A stretch of DNA of 64,000 nt from Amycolatopsis rifamycinica (GCF_000695625.1 NZ_JMQI01000011.1:186001-250000); one strand, 5' to 3'; positions 50,683 to 60,080 are shown, counted from the first letter of the stretch. Numbers and translations are program-made. Notes: generated by a model not told the origin, from the sequence alone.

Positions 50683-51822
50683 CTAGACGATGTTGTGCTC
50701 CGCCGGTGCGGTATCGACGGTTCCGAACCGCCGGACGTCGAGCTCGGCGATGTCCACCGCGGGCTGCCGTCCCAGGTAGAGGTCCCGGATCAGCTCGCCG
50801 GTGGCCGGGCCCATCTGGAAGCCGTGGCCCGAGAAGCCGGTCGCGTAGAAGAACCGCGACAGCAGGACGCTTTCCCCGATGATCTGGTTGCGGTCCGGCG
50901 TCGTTTCGTACAACCCGGCCCAGGCCGTGCGGATGCCGGCGTCGAGCACGGCGGGGATCCGGCGGCCCGCCAGCCCGGCCAGGCGCGGCAGCCACTCGCC
51001 GGCTTCGTAGCGCGTGTCGAAGCCCGGGACGCCGTCGTCCTCGGAGAACGACATCGCCAGACCCGGCCCCTCGCGGTGGAAGTAGAAGGCCGACGGCATC
51101 TCGATGGTCAGCGGAACCGATTCCGGCAGCCCGGCCACCGGCCCGGTGAACACGACCTGCCGCCGGTACGGGCGCACCGGCAGGTCCAGACCGGCCAGCT
51201 CGCCGATCCGGCCCGACCACGCACCGGCCGCGCACACCACCGCGCCGGTCCGGACGAAGCCCGCCGTGGTGACGACGCCGGTCAGCGTGTCGCCGTCGCG
51301 CTCGATCCCGGTCACCTCGACGCCGGTCCGCAGCTTCGCGCCGTGTGCGCGGGCCGCCTTCGCGTAGCCCCGCACGACGGCGTCCGGCGTCGCCTTGGCG
51401 TCGTCCGGCGACCAGAGAGCGGCCACCACGTCGTCGGTCTCCACCAGCGGGAGCAGCCTCTTCGCTTCGGCCGGGTCGAGGAGGTGGCTGCGGACGCCGT
51501 ACTCGCGCTGCAGTCCGGCGCAGCGTTCGAACGCGGGCACGTCGGCGGGGTCGGTGACGAGGTAGAGGTAGCCGTCGCGGCGGAAGTCGATCTCGATGCC
51601 GAAGTCGCGGGAGAAAGCGCTGTACCCGGCCAGCCCGCGCAGGCCGAGCTCGACGTTGACGCGGCTGGTGAACGACGACCGGATGCCGCCCGCCGCCTTC
51701 GCCGTCGAGCCGCCGCCCAGCTCGCCGCGCTCGACCAGCAGGACGTCCACACCGGCTTCGGCGAGGCGGAACGCGCAGCCGACGCCGATCACGCCCCCGC
51801 CGATCACCACGCATTCGGCCAT
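50683..51822 (-). CDS. FAD-dependent amine oxidase (DAO family; sarcosine/glycine oxidase-like)
   Basis: The protein has the Rossmann GGGVIGVGCAFRLAEAGVDVLLVER in parts at the N-terminus, GGGSTAKAAGGIRSSF, and the C-terminal FFYATGFSGHGFQMGP typical of DAO-family enzymes such as sarcosine oxidase and dimethylglycine dehydrogenase. The start MAECVVIGGG at 51822 (379 residues) fits the family; an ATG at 51861 adds 13 residues and neither start has a strong ribosome site. As first gene of the operon, it may oxidise the N-methyl amino acid made by the hydantoinase. Confidence 0.85.
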   Translation of the reverse strand: MAECVVIGGGVIGVGCAFRLAEAGVDVLLVERGELGGGSTAKAAGGIRSSFTSRVNVELGLRGLAGYSAFSRDFGIEIDFRRDGYLYLVTDPADVPAFERCAGLQREYGVRSHLLDPAEAKRLLPLVETDDVVAALWSPDDAKATPDAVVRGYAKAARAHGAKLRTGVEVTGIERDGDTLTGVVTTAGFVRTGAVVCAAGAWSGRIGELAGLDLPVRPYRRQVVFTGPVAGLPESVPLTIEMPSAFYFHREGPGLAMSFSEDDGVPGFDTRYEAGEWLPRLAGLAGRRIPAVLDAGIRTAWAGLYETTPDRNQIIGESVLLSRFFYATGFSGHGFQMGPATGELIRDLYLGRQPAVDIAELDVRRFGTVDTAPAEHNIV

Positions 51823-51941
51823 CGGAGGCAAGGACGTTTCTCCGGCGCGGCGGGCGGTCATCCGAGTCAGAGTAGAACGTGATCCACCCGCGGCCGCCGA
51901 GCGCGTAGAGTCGGCGTGCCGAGCTCGAGAGGTGATGTCCC

Positions 51942-53306
51942 ATGGCGATGATGCCCGTGACCGATTCGATGTTCCTCCTCGTCGAAACGCGCGAGCATCC
52001 GATGCACGTGGGCGGTCTGCAGCTGTTCAAGAAACCCGACGGCGCCGGCGACGAGTACCTCCGCGATGTGCGGAAGAACCTGCTCGAATCGGACAACATG
52101 CGCTCGGTGTTCCGGCGCCGCCCGGCCCGGCCGGTCAACACCATGGGGCACGTCGCCTGGGCGAACGACGCCGACCTCGAACTCGACTACCACTTCCGGC
52201 ACTCGGCGCTGCCGCAGCCGGGCCGCATCCGCGAACTGCTGGAACTGACCGGCCGCTGGCACAGCACCCTGCTGGACCGGCACCGGCCGCTCTGGGAGAC
52301 CCACCTCATCGAGGGGCTCGACGACGGCCGGTTCGCCGTCTACACGAAGGTCCACCACGCGCTGATGGACGGCGTCTCGGCGTTGCGCCAGCTGCAGGGC
52401 TCGCTTTCGGACGACCCGGCCGACCTGGACTGCCCGCCGTGGTGGGGCAGCCGGCGCAAGCCCGGCGAAGAACGCGAGAAGCGCCCGCGGTCGCTGCTCG
52501 GGACGGCGCGCAAGAGCGCCCGCCAGCTCGCGAGCCTGGCGCCCGCGGCGATGAAGGTCGCGCGGGAGGCGTTCGGCGAACACACCCTGACCCTGCCGGG
52601 GCAGGCGCCGAAGACGATGCTCAACGTGCCGATCGGCGGCGCGCGGCGGTTCGCCGCGCAGAAGTGGCCGCTGGACCGCGTCCGCCAGGTGGCCACCGCG
52701 GCCGGGGTGTCGCGCAACGACGTCGTGCTCGCGATGTGCGCGGGCGCGCTGCGGGACTACCTCATCGAACAACGCGCGCTGCCGGACGCGCCGCTCATCG
52801 CGATGGTGCCGGTGTCGCTGCGCCGCCAGAACGACCCCGGCGAGGCGGCGGGCAACAACATCGGCGCGCTGCTGTGCAACCTGGCCACCGACCTGCCGGA
52901 CGCGGGCAAGCGGCTCGTCACGATCCACCAGTCGATGCGCAACGGCAAGCGGCTGTTCTCGGAGCTGACGCCGGTGCAGACGCTGCTGCTCTCGGCGGTG
53001 AACGTCGCGCAGCTGGGCGTCTCGCCGATCCCGGGCGTCGTCAAGAACACGCGGCCGCCGTTCAACCTGGTGATCTCGAACGTGCCCGGCCCGCGCAAGC
53101 AGATGTACTGGAACGGCGCCCAGCTCGACGGCATCTACCCCGCCTCGGTGCTGCTCGACGGCCAAGCCGTGAACATCACGCTCACCAGCAACGGCGACCA
53201 CCTCGACTTCGGCATCACCGGCTGCCGCCGCAGCGTTCCGCACCTGCAAAGGATCCTGACACACCTCGACACGGCCTTGGTGGAGCTCGAAGCTGCGGTA
53301 AGGTAG
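51942..53306 (+). CDS. Wax ester synthase / diacylglycerol acyltransferase (WS/DGAT)
   Basis: The 454-residue protein has the WS/DGAT layout: DSMFLLVETREHPMHVGGLQ at the N-terminus, the active site H138-H139-x3-D143-G144 in VHHALMDG, then VPVSLRRQND, NNIGALLCNLATDLPD and FNLVISNVPGPRKQMYWNG. These enzymes make triacylglycerol or wax esters at the membrane for storage, as in many actinomycetes. ATG at 51942 follows GAGAGGTG. It is a single gene, divergent from the oxidase operon. Confidence 0.9.
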   Translation: MAMMPVTDSMFLLVETREHPMHVGGLQLFKKPDGAGDEYLRDVRKNLLESDNMRSVFRRRPARPVNTMGHVAWANDADLELDYHFRHSALPQPGRIRELLELTGRWHSTLLDRHRPLWETHLIEGLDDGRFAVYTKVHHALMDGVSALRQLQGSLSDDPADLDCPPWWGSRRKPGEEREKRPRSLLGTARKSARQLASLAPAAMKVAREAFGEHTLTLPGQAPKTMLNVPIGGARRFAAQKWPLDRVRQVATAAGVSRNDVVLAMCAGALRDYLIEQRALPDAPLIAMVPVSLRRQNDPGEAAGNNIGALLCNLATDLPDAGKRLVTIHQSMRNGKRLFSELTPVQTLLLSAVNVAQLGVSPIPGVVKNTRPPFNLVISNVPGPRKQMYWNGAQLDGIYPASVLLDGQAVNITLTSNGDHLDFGITGCRRSVPHLQRILTHLDTALVELEAAVR

Positions 53307-53431
53307 CCCGCTCAACCGAACGCTTGCTCCCCCATCGGAAGGAAACTTTCCGAAAGCGGGCGAAAATGCTGGTCAGGCGGCTCTTCCCGCTCCTAGGGTG
53401 GCGACGATCACCCCGGAGAGAGGAGCAGGAA

Positions 53432-53518
53432 ATGACCGAGGAGTGGACGACCCCGGACTTCGTCGAGTACGAAACCCCGATGGAGGTCACCGCCTACGCG
53501 GCCCGCATGGCGGACTGA
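53432..53518 (+). CDS. pqqA: PqqA, PQQ precursor peptide
   Basis: An ATG at 53432 with GAGGAGCAGGAA upstream encodes a 28-residue peptide. It has the PqqA core E18-V-T-x-Y22, whose Glu and Tyr side chains are cross-linked by PqqE to make pyrroloquinoline quinone. The rest is acidic (WTTPDFVEYE), longer than proteobacterial PqqA. The peptide is too short for usual gene callers. It is followed after three bases by pqqC. Confidence 0.9.
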   Translation: MTEEWTTPDFVEYETPMEVTAYAARMAD

Positions 53519-53521
53519 CGG

Positions 53522-54211
53522 ATGCCGGTCGAGCCACTCTCGGAAAGCGCATTCATCGACGCGCTGCGCGGTCTTTCCGGCCGGTACTGGGGCACGCACC
53601 CGTTCCACCGCCGGCTGCACGCGGGCGAGCTCGACGAGCGCGCGCTGCGGATCTGGGCGGCGAACCGCTGGTACTACCAGTGCGTGCTGCCGCAGAAGGA
53701 CGCGGCGATCATCAGCAACTGCCCGCTGCCGGAGATCCGCCGCCAGTGGCTCGACCGGATCGTCTACCACGACGGCGTGAGCGCCGGGACCGGCGGCATC
53801 GAACGCTGGCTGCGGCTGTGCACGGCGGTCGGCCTGGACCGGGACGAAGTCCTCGACGAACGGCACGTCGCGCCCGGCGTCCGGTTCGCCGTCGACGCCT
53901 ACGTGACCTTCGCGCGGACGAGACCGTGGTGGGAGGCCGTCGCGTCGGGCCTGACCGAGATGTTCGCCGGGCACCTGATGCAGCAGCGCGTGGCGGACAT
54001 GCTCGCGCACTACTCCTGGATCGCGCCCGAAGACCTCGCCTACTTCACCAACCGCATCGACAAGGTGTCCGGCGAAGGCAAGGACACCCTCGACATCGTG
54101 GTCCGCCACTGCGTCACGCGCGAACAGCAGGACCGCGCGATCGCGGCGCTGTCGTTCAAGTGCGACGTCCTGTGGTCGATGCTCGACGCGATCGAGCGGG
54201 CGGCCGCGTGA
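53522..54211 (+). CDS. pqqC: PqqC, PQQ synthase
   Basis: The 229-residue protein matches PqqC: ALRGLSGRYWGTHPFHRRLH, LRIWAANRWYYQCVLPQKDA, ISNCPLPEIRRQWLDRIVYHDG and WEAVASGLTEMFAGHLM, ending with TREQQDRAIAALSFKCDVLW. PqqC catalyses the last, cofactor-less, oxygen-dependent step closing and oxidising the ring of PQQ. It is slightly shorter than Klebsiella PqqC. It overlaps pqqD by four bases. Confidence 0.93.
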   Translation: MPVEPLSESAFIDALRGLSGRYWGTHPFHRRLHAGELDERALRIWAANRWYYQCVLPQKDAAIISNCPLPEIRRQWLDRIVYHDGVSAGTGGIERWLRLCTAVGLDRDEVLDERHVAPGVRFAVDAYVTFARTRPWWEAVASGLTEMFAGHLMQQRVADMLAHYSWIAPEDLAYFTNRIDKVSGEGKDTLDIVVRHCVTREQQDRAIAALSFKCDVLWSMLDAIERAAA

Positions 54212-54474
54212 TCACCGCCGAGTCCGTCCCGCAGCTGGGTCGCGGCGTGCGGCTGTCCTTCGACCACGTCCGGGAGACGCACGTGCTGCTGTTCCCCGAG
54301 GGCGTGTTGGTGCCGAACACGACCGCCGCCGCGGTGCTGGAGCTCTGCGACGGCGTCCGGTCCGTTTCCGAAATCACGGCGGCGCTTTCGCAGCGCTACT
54401 CCGGCGTGGTCGCGCAGGACGTGCTTTCCGTGCTGTCCCGGCTGGGCGAACGGCGGGTCGTCGCATGGACGTGA
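54208..54474 (+). CDS. pqqD: PqqD, PqqA-binding chaperone
   Basis: The GTG at 54208 overlaps the pqqC stop (GTGA). The 88-residue protein has the PqqD pattern: GRGVRLSFDHVRETHVLLFPEGVLVPNTTAAAVLELCDG in parts, then EITAALSQRYSGV. It presents PqqA to the radical SAM enzyme PqqE. It overlaps pqqE by ten bases. Confidence 0.9.
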   Translation: MITAESVPQLGRGVRLSFDHVRETHVLLFPEGVLVPNTTAAAVLELCDGVRSVSEITAALSQRYSGVVAQDVLSVLSRLGERRVVAWT

Positions 54475-55529
54475 GCCCGCCGGTGGGCCTGCTGGCCGAG
54501 CTGACCCACCGCTGTCCGCTGCACTGTCCTTATTGCTCGAACCCGGTGGAACTGGCTTCTCGTTCCGCCGAGATGTCCACGGAGGGCTGGCTGTCGGTCC
54601 TGTCCCAGGCCCGCGAACTGGGCGTGCTGCAGGTGCACATGTCCGGCGGCGAGCCGTTGCTCCGGCCGGACCTGCCCGCACTGGTCGAGCACGCGAGCGG
54701 GCTCGGCTGCTACGTCAACCTGGTCACTTCGGGGCTCGGCCTGACGTCTTCGCGGCTGGACGACCTCGTTTCGCGCGGACTGGCCCATATCCAGCTGTCG
54801 GCGCAGGGGGCGACCCGGGAGCGGGCCGATCTGCTGGCCGGGGCGAAGGCGCACGACCGGAAGCTGGCCGCGGCCGCGCTGGTGAAGGCGTCCGGGCTGC
54901 CGCTGTCGCTGAACGTGGTGCTGCACCGCCGCAACCACGACCAGCTGGCCGGGATCATCGAGCTGGCCGAGCGGATGGGCGCGGACCGGCTGGAGCTGGC
55001 GAACACGCAGTACTACGGGTGGGCGCTGCGCAACCGGGACGCGCTGATGCCGACCGCCGCGCAGCTCGCGGCCGCGGAGCCGGTGGTGCGCGCGGCGGTG
55101 GCCCGGTTGCGGGGGACGATGGAGATCGTCTACGTCGTCGCCGACTACCACGAGCCGTACCCGAAGCCGTGCATGTACGGCTGGGGTGCCCGGCAGCTGA
55201 CCGTGGCGCCGGACGGGACGGTGCTGCCGTGCCCGGCGGCGTCGGCGATCTCGACGCTTTCGCTGTCGTCGGTCCGGGACACGCCGCTGGCCGACATCTG
55301 GTACCGCTCGTCGTCGTTCAACGCCTACCGCGGCGAGGAGTGGATGACCGAGCCGTGCCGCACGTGCGACCGCCGCGGCCTCGACTTCGGCGGCTGCCGC
55401 TGCCAGGCGTTCCTGCTCACCGGCGACGCCGCGGCGACGGACCCGGTGTGCTCGCGGTCGCCTGCGCGTGGCGTGGTCGATCTGGTCCTCTCGCGCCCGC
55501 CGGCTTCCGACCTGGTCATGCGCCGGTGA
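54465..55529 (+). CDS. pqqE: PqqE, radical SAM PqqA cross-linking enzyme
   Basis: The 354-residue protein has the radical SAM cluster motif C17-x3-C21-x2-C24 in HRCPLHCPYCSNP, the SAM contact SGGEPLL, and a C-terminal SPASM region with CMYGWG, LPCPAAS and CRTCDRRGLDFGGCRC for auxiliary clusters. It forms the Glu-Tyr carbon-carbon bond in PqqA. ATG at 54465 lies in the 3' end of pqqD, so translation is coupled. Confidence 0.93.
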   Translation: MDVSPPVGLLAELTHRCPLHCPYCSNPVELASRSAEMSTEGWLSVLSQARELGVLQVHMSGGEPLLRPDLPALVEHASGLGCYVNLVTSGLGLTSSRLDDLVSRGLAHIQLSAQGATRERADLLAGAKAHDRKLAAAALVKASGLPLSLNVVLHRRNHDQLAGIIELAERMGADRLELANTQYYGWALRNRDALMPTAAQLAAAEPVVRAAVARLRGTMEIVYVVADYHEPYPKPCMYGWGARQLTVAPDGTVLPCPAASAISTLSLSSVRDTPLADIWYRSSSFNAYRGEEWMTEPCRTCDRRGLDFGGCRCQAFLLTGDAAATDPVCSRSPARGVVDLVLSRPPASDLVMRR

Positions 55530-56353
55530 AGGTGATCCTGCTCGGCACCGCGGCGGGTGGCGGGTGTCCACAGTGGAACTGCGCGTGTCGGCTCTGCACG
55601 TCCGGGCGGCCGCCGCGCACGCAGGACTGCGTCGCGATCAGCGCGGACGGCGCCGGCTGGTACCTGCTGAACTGTTCGCCGGACATCCGGGCGCAGCTTC
55701 TCGGGACGCCGGAGCTGCGAGCCGGGCCAGGGCCGCGGGAGACCCCGCTGCGCGGCGTGCTGCTGACCGACGCCGAGCTCGACCACGTTCTGGGCCTGCT
55801 GATGGTGCGCGAGTCGGGCGGGCTCCCGGTGTGGGCGCCCCCGGCGGCGCTGTCCGCGCTCGCGCCGTTGCGGGCCATTGTGGACGGTTACGGCGACTGG
55901 ACGTGGTCGTCTTCCGTGGCCATCCCGGGGTTGCGGGTCGACGTGCTGCCGGTGAGCGACAAGCGGCCGAAGTACGCCTTTTCTGATTCCGCCGGACCGT
56001 GGGTCGTCGCGTACCGGATCTCGGACCCGGCGACGGGCGGGGTGCTGGTGTACGCGCCGTGCCTGCGGAGCTGGCCTCCCGGGTTCGACGAGTTCGTGGC
56101 GGACGCCTCTCTCGTGTTGCTGGACGGGACGTTTTACGCGCCGGACGAGATGGCCGGGGTGGGCGGCCCGGACCAGCTCGCGATGGGCCACCTGCCGATC
56201 ACGGCGACCTTGCCCCGGATCGCCGGGCGGCGCTGGGCGTTCACGCACCTGAACAACACGAACCCGGTCCTCGACCCGGCGTCGCCCGAGCACGCGGCGG
56301 TGCTGGCCGCCGGAGCGTCCCTGCCGGCGGACGGCGCCCGCTTCTCGCTGTGA
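55526..56353 (+). CDS. pqqB: PqqB, PQQ biosynthesis hydroxylase (metallo-beta-lactamase fold)
   Basis: The GTG at 55526 overlaps the pqqE stop (GTGA). The 275-residue protein has the PqqB hallmarks: LLGTAAGGGCPQWNCACRLC near the N-terminus, LLNCSPDIRAQL, LTDAELDHVLGLLMVRE and LLDGTFYAPDEM, with MGHLPI near the end. It hydroxylates the tyrosine-derived diol intermediate. It is the last gene of the pqq operon; no pqqF protease gene is present nearby. Confidence 0.92.
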   Translation: MKVILLGTAAGGGCPQWNCACRLCTSGRPPRTQDCVAISADGAGWYLLNCSPDIRAQLLGTPELRAGPGPRETPLRGVLLTDAELDHVLGLLMVRESGGLPVWAPPAALSALAPLRAIVDGYGDWTWSSSVAIPGLRVDVLPVSDKRPKYAFSDSAGPWVVAYRISDPATGGVLVYAPCLRSWPPGFDEFVADASLVLLDGTFYAPDEMAGVGGPDQLAMGHLPITATLPRIAGRRWAFTHLNNTNPVLDPASPEHAAVLAAGASLPADGARFSL

Positions 56354-56468
56354 AGGGGCGATGAACCCCGGATCGACCCGCCGAGGACGGTGTCCTCGCA
56401 CGCGGCGTCGTTGACGGACGCGGAGCCGTGGGTAACCTGGAGCCGTGGGCAAGGTTGGAGGACCTCCC

Positions 56469-57692
56469 GTGACCGCTCCGCTCCTCGCCCCCTTGCGGGA
56501 AGCCCGGTTCCGCGCCCTGGTCACCGGCCGCACGCTGGCCGACTTCGGGAACGCCGTCGCTCCCTTCGCCCTCGCCTTCGCCGTGGTCGATCTCACCGGC
56601 TCCGCCGTCGATCTCGGGATCGTCGTGGGGGCCCGGTCGATCGCCAACGTGCTTCTGCTGCTGTTCGGCGGGATGCTGGCCGATCGGCTGCCGCGGTCTG
56701 TCATCCTGCAGGGCACCGAGACCGCCGCCGCGCTCACGCAGGCCGCCGTGGCCGTGAGTGTCCTCTGTGGATTCGCGTCCGTTCCGCTGCTGGCCGGGCT
56801 CGGGCTCGTCAACGGCGCCGTCTCCGCCATCTCGCTGCCCGCCGCCGCCTCGCTCACGCCGTCGACCGTTCCCCCCGCCCTGCTCGCCCAGGCGAACGCC
56901 CTGGTCCGGCTGCTCTCCAACACCGGCCGGATCGCCGGGGCCGGGCTGGCCGGGGTGCTCGTCGCCTTCGCCGGGTCCGGGTGGGCGCTCGCCGCGAACT
57001 CGCTGCTGTTCCTCGCCGCCGCGCTGGCCTACCGGCGGATCCGGTTGCCCGGCGGCGAACGCGTGCCCGGCCGCCGTCCGCTCGCCGAGCTCGCCGAGGG
57101 CTGGCGGGAGTTCCGTTCGCGGTCGTGGGTGTGGCTCGTGGTGCTGCAGTTCATGATCGTCAACGCCGTCAACGCGGGCGCGCTGCGAGTGATCGGCCCG
57201 CTCGTCGCCGACGACACCTTCGGCCGCACCGGCTGGGGGCTCGCCCTGGCCGTGCAGACCGCCGGCGCACTGCTCGGCGGCGTCCTCGCCGCCCACTGGC
57301 AACCGCGGCGGATGCTGCTGTTCGGCGTCGCGCTGATCATGGTCGACGCGCTCCCGATGCTGGCCCTCGGCCAGACGCCGTACCTGCTGCCGCTGCTGGC
57401 CGCGATGTTCCTCTCGGGCGTCGCGATCGAGCAGTTCGCCGTCGCGTGGGACGTGTCGCTGCAGGAGAACATCCCGCCGGACAAGCTCGCCCGCGTCTAC
57501 TCCTACGACATGCTCGGCTCGTTCGTCGCCATGCCGCTCGGCCAGATCAGCGCGGGCCCGCTGGCCGAACACGCCGGCCGCACCGCGACGCTGCTGGGTG
57601 GCGCGGCCCTGATCGTCGGGGCGACCGCGCTGGTGCTGTGCAGCGCGCAAGTGCGCGGGCTCGTCCGGCGGGCGCCGGTCGGCCCGGGCTGA
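56469..57692 (+). CDS. MFS transporter (MFS_3 / enterobactin-exporter-like)
   Basis: The GTG at 56469 has GGAGG nine bases upstream and is preferred over a GTG at 56445. The 407-residue protein has twelve hydrophobic segments, the MFS loop DRLPRSVIL after helix 2, and an N-terminal FRALVTGRTLADFGNAVAPFALAFA in parts. It belongs to the MFS_3 exporter group. It follows pqqB by 115 bp and may be transcribed separately; a link to PQQ export is possible but unproven. Confidence 0.85.
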   Translation: MTAPLLAPLREARFRALVTGRTLADFGNAVAPFALAFAVVDLTGSAVDLGIVVGARSIANVLLLLFGGMLADRLPRSVILQGTETAAALTQAAVAVSVLCGFASVPLLAGLGLVNGAVSAISLPAAASLTPSTVPPALLAQANALVRLLSNTGRIAGAGLAGVLVAFAGSGWALAANSLLFLAAALAYRRIRLPGGERVPGRRPLAELAEGWREFRSRSWVWLVVLQFMIVNAVNAGALRVIGPLVADDTFGRTGWGLALAVQTAGALLGGVLAAHWQPRRMLLFGVALIMVDALPMLALGQTPYLLPLLAAMFLSGVAIEQFAVAWDVSLQENIPPDKLARVYSYDMLGSFVAMPLGQISAGPLAEHAGRTATLLGGAALIVGATALVLCSAQVRGLVRRAPVGPG

Positions 57693-57702
57693 CGCCGGGC
57701 CG

Positions 57703-59085
57703 TCAGGAGGGCGCCCAGGGCCGCACTTCCTCCAGCAGCTTCGCCACCGCCAGCACGAGGTCGTCGGAGTGCCGCGGCCCGACGATCTGCAGGCCGACCG
57801 GCAGCCCCGCCGACGTGCGCCCGGCCGGCACGCTGATCGCCGGCTGCTGGGTCATGTTGAACGGATACGTGAACGGCGTCCACTCCGGCCACTCGCTCAG
57901 CCCGCTGCCCGGCGGCACGTCGTGCCGGGCCTCGAACGCCGCGATCGGGATGGTCGGCGTGATCAGCACGTCGTAGCGCGTGTGGAACTCGCCCATGAGG
58001 ATGCCCAGCGCGGCACGCTCGGCGGTCGCGTCGAGGTAGTCGCTCGCCGTCCACTTCCGGCCGAGTTCCCAGACGCGGCGCAGGCCGGGGTCGGTGCGGC
58101 TCTCGGATCCGGGCGGGAACGAGTCCAGCAGCTTCGCCGCGCCCGACGACCAGAGGACGTCGAACGCCGGCTTCGGGTCGGCGAACCCGGGATCGGTCTC
58201 CTCGACGTGCAGGCCGGCGTCGCCCAGCGCGCGGACGGCCTCCGCGACGATCGCGGCCACCTCCGGATCGACGTCGACGTAGCCGAGCGTCGGCGAGAAC
58301 GCGGCGATCAGCCCGCGCACGTCCCGCCTGACTGCCTCGCGGAACGACCCCACCGGCGGCGCCAGCGCGGCCGGGTCGCGGTGGTCGGGCAGCGACAGCA
58401 CGTCCAGCAGCAGCGCGGTGTCGTCCACCGACCGCGCCATCGGGCCGGCGTGCGAGAGCGGGCCGAACGGGCTCGCCGGGTACAGCGGGATCCGGCCGTG
58501 GGTCGGCTTCAGCCCGACGATGCCGCAGAACGACGCCGGGATCCGCACCGAGCCACCGCCGTCCGTGCCGACCGAGAGTTCGCCCATCCCGGCCGCGACG
58601 GCGGCGGCGCTGCCACCGCTGGACCCGCCGGCCGTCTTCGACGGGTCGGCCGGGTTGCGCGTGATGCCGCACAGCGGGCTGTCGGTGACGCCCTTCCAGC
58701 CGATCTCCGGCGTGGTCGTCTTGCCCAGCAGCACCAGCCCGGCCTCGCGCATCCGCGCGGCGACCGGGCTGTCGACGTCCCACGGCTGGTCCGGGTCGAT
58801 GCTCTTCGAGCCCCGGACGGTCGGCCAGCCCTGGGTGAGGAACATGTCCTTGATCGACGACGGCACGCCGTCGAGCCACCCGATCGGGTTGCCGTCCCGC
58901 CAGCGGGCCTCGGACGCCTTGGCCTGCTCCAGCGCGCGGTCGGCGTCGACGAGGCAGAAGGCGTTGCACTCGCCGTCCCGGGCTTCGATGGCCTGCAACG
59001 CGCTCTGCGTCGCCTCGACCGGCGAAACCTCGCCGGTCGCGTAGGCGGCGACGAGCTCGCTGGCGGTCAGCATCCTGTCGTTCAT
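57703..59085 (-). CDS. Amidase (amidase signature family)
   Basis: The 460-residue protein has the Ser-cisSer-Lys amidase signature: SSIKDMFLTQGW with the catalytic Lys, KTAGGSSGGSAAAVAAG with the cis-Ser, and SVGTDGGGSVRIPASFCGIVGLKPT in parts with the nucleophile Ser. It hydrolyses a carboxamide. Its start overlaps the stop of the upstream dehydrogenase gene by four bases, so they form an operon. It converges on the MFS gene ten bases away. Confidence 0.88.
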   Translation of the reverse strand: MNDRMLTASELVAAYATGEVSPVEATQSALQAIEARDGECNAFCLVDADRALEQAKASEARWRDGNPIGWLDGVPSSIKDMFLTQGWPTVRGSKSIDPDQPWDVDSPVAARMREAGLVLLGKTTTPEIGWKGVTDSPLCGITRNPADPSKTAGGSSGGSAAAVAAGMGELSVGTDGGGSVRIPASFCGIVGLKPTHGRIPLYPASPFGPLSHAGPMARSVDDTALLLDVLSLPDHRDPAALAPPVGSFREAVRRDVRGLIAAFSPTLGYVDVDPEVAAIVAEAVRALGDAGLHVEETDPGFADPKPAFDVLWSSGAAKLLDSFPPGSESRTDPGLRRVWELGRKWTASDYLDATAERAALGILMGEFHTRYDVLITPTIPIAAFEARHDVPPGSGLSEWPEWTPFTYPFNMTQQPAISVPAGRTSAGLPVGLQIVGPRHSDDLVLAVAKLLEEVRPWAPS

Positions 59086-60080
59086 CCGGCTCCCTGGTTC
59101 CCCGACGGCACGTAGCCGAGCGTCTTGTCGACGACATTGCGCAGCGGCTCCCCAGCGCGCCAGCGGCGGAAGTTTTCGGTGAACACCTCGACCAGCGTGT
59201 GCCGCCAGCCGACGAAGTCCCCGGACATGTGCGGCGAGATCAGCACGTCCGGCAGCGTCCACAGCGGGCTTTCGGCGGGCAGCGGCTCGGTGTCGAAGAC
59301 GTCGAGCGCGGCCCCGGCGATGGTCTTCGTGGTCAGCGCTTCCACCAAGTCCGAGGTGACCACCAGCTCGCCCCGGCCCACGTTGACGAACCGCGCCGAC
59401 GGCTTCATCGCGGCGAACGCACGCGCGTCGAACATGCCCTTCGTGTGCTCGGTCAAGGGCGCGACCGCGACGACGTAGTCGGCGTGCGGCAGGACCTCGG
59501 TGAGCCGCGCGGACTCGTGCACCACGCCGAAGTCCGGATCGCCGGTGCGCTCCCGGCGGCCGGCGCCGCTCACCCGCATCCCGGCCGCGCGCAGCAGCCG
59601 CGCGATGGCCCGGCCGATCGGCCCGGTGCCGACGACCAGCACCTCGCGCCCGGCGATCCGCTCGCTTTCGCGGTGCAGCCAGCGGCCTTCGCGTTGCAGG
59701 TCGTGCGAGCGCGCGAAGTCCTTCGCGAAGGCGAGGACGACGCCCAGCACGTACTCCGCGATGGCGTCGTCGAAGACGCCTCGCGAGTTGGTCAGGACCA
59801 CGTCGCTCTCGCGCAGACCGGGGAACAGCACGGGGTCGACCCCCGCGCTGGCGATGTGCAGCCAGCGCAGCCGGTCGGCCGCGTGCCACGCGCCGGGCAC
59901 CGCCGTGGAGAGGAAGTCGTAGACGAAGAGGGCGTCCGCTCCGGACAACGCTTCGGACAGGCCCGCCGCGTCCGTGTAACGCACGACCGCCCTGGATTCG
60001 ACAGCACGCATGTCCGGTGGGCGGGACTCGCCGCAGAGCACGGCCAGGACGGGAGCTTCCCGGGGTTCCGAGGCGATCAC
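59082..60080 (-). CDS. D-isomer-specific 2-hydroxyacid dehydrogenase
   Basis: GTG at 60080 gives 332 residues. The NAD-binding Rossmann motif GTGPIGRAIARLLRAAGM is near the middle, the catalytic Arg in FVNVGRGELV, a Glu/Asp in LDVFDTEPLP, and the catalytic His in ISPHMSG. The family reduces 2-oxo acids (glyoxylate/hydroxypyruvate type) with NAD(P)H. The gene begins just left of a GntR-type operator and is divergent from the isomerase genes. Confidence 0.86.
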   Translation of the reverse strand: MIASEPREAPVLAVLCGESRPPDMRAVESRAVVRYTDAAGLSEALSGADALFVYDFLSTAVPGAWHAADRLRWLHIASAGVDPVLFPGLRESDVVLTNSRGVFDDAIAEYVLGVVLAFAKDFARSHDLQREGRWLHRESERIAGREVLVVGTGPIGRAIARLLRAAGMRVSGAGRRERTGDPDFGVVHESARLTEVLPHADYVVAVAPLTEHTKGMFDARAFAAMKPSARFVNVGRGELVVTSDLVEALTTKTIAGAALDVFDTEPLPAESPLWTLPDVLISPHMSGDFVGWRHTLVEVFTENFRRWRAGEPLRNVVDKTLGYVPSGNQGAG

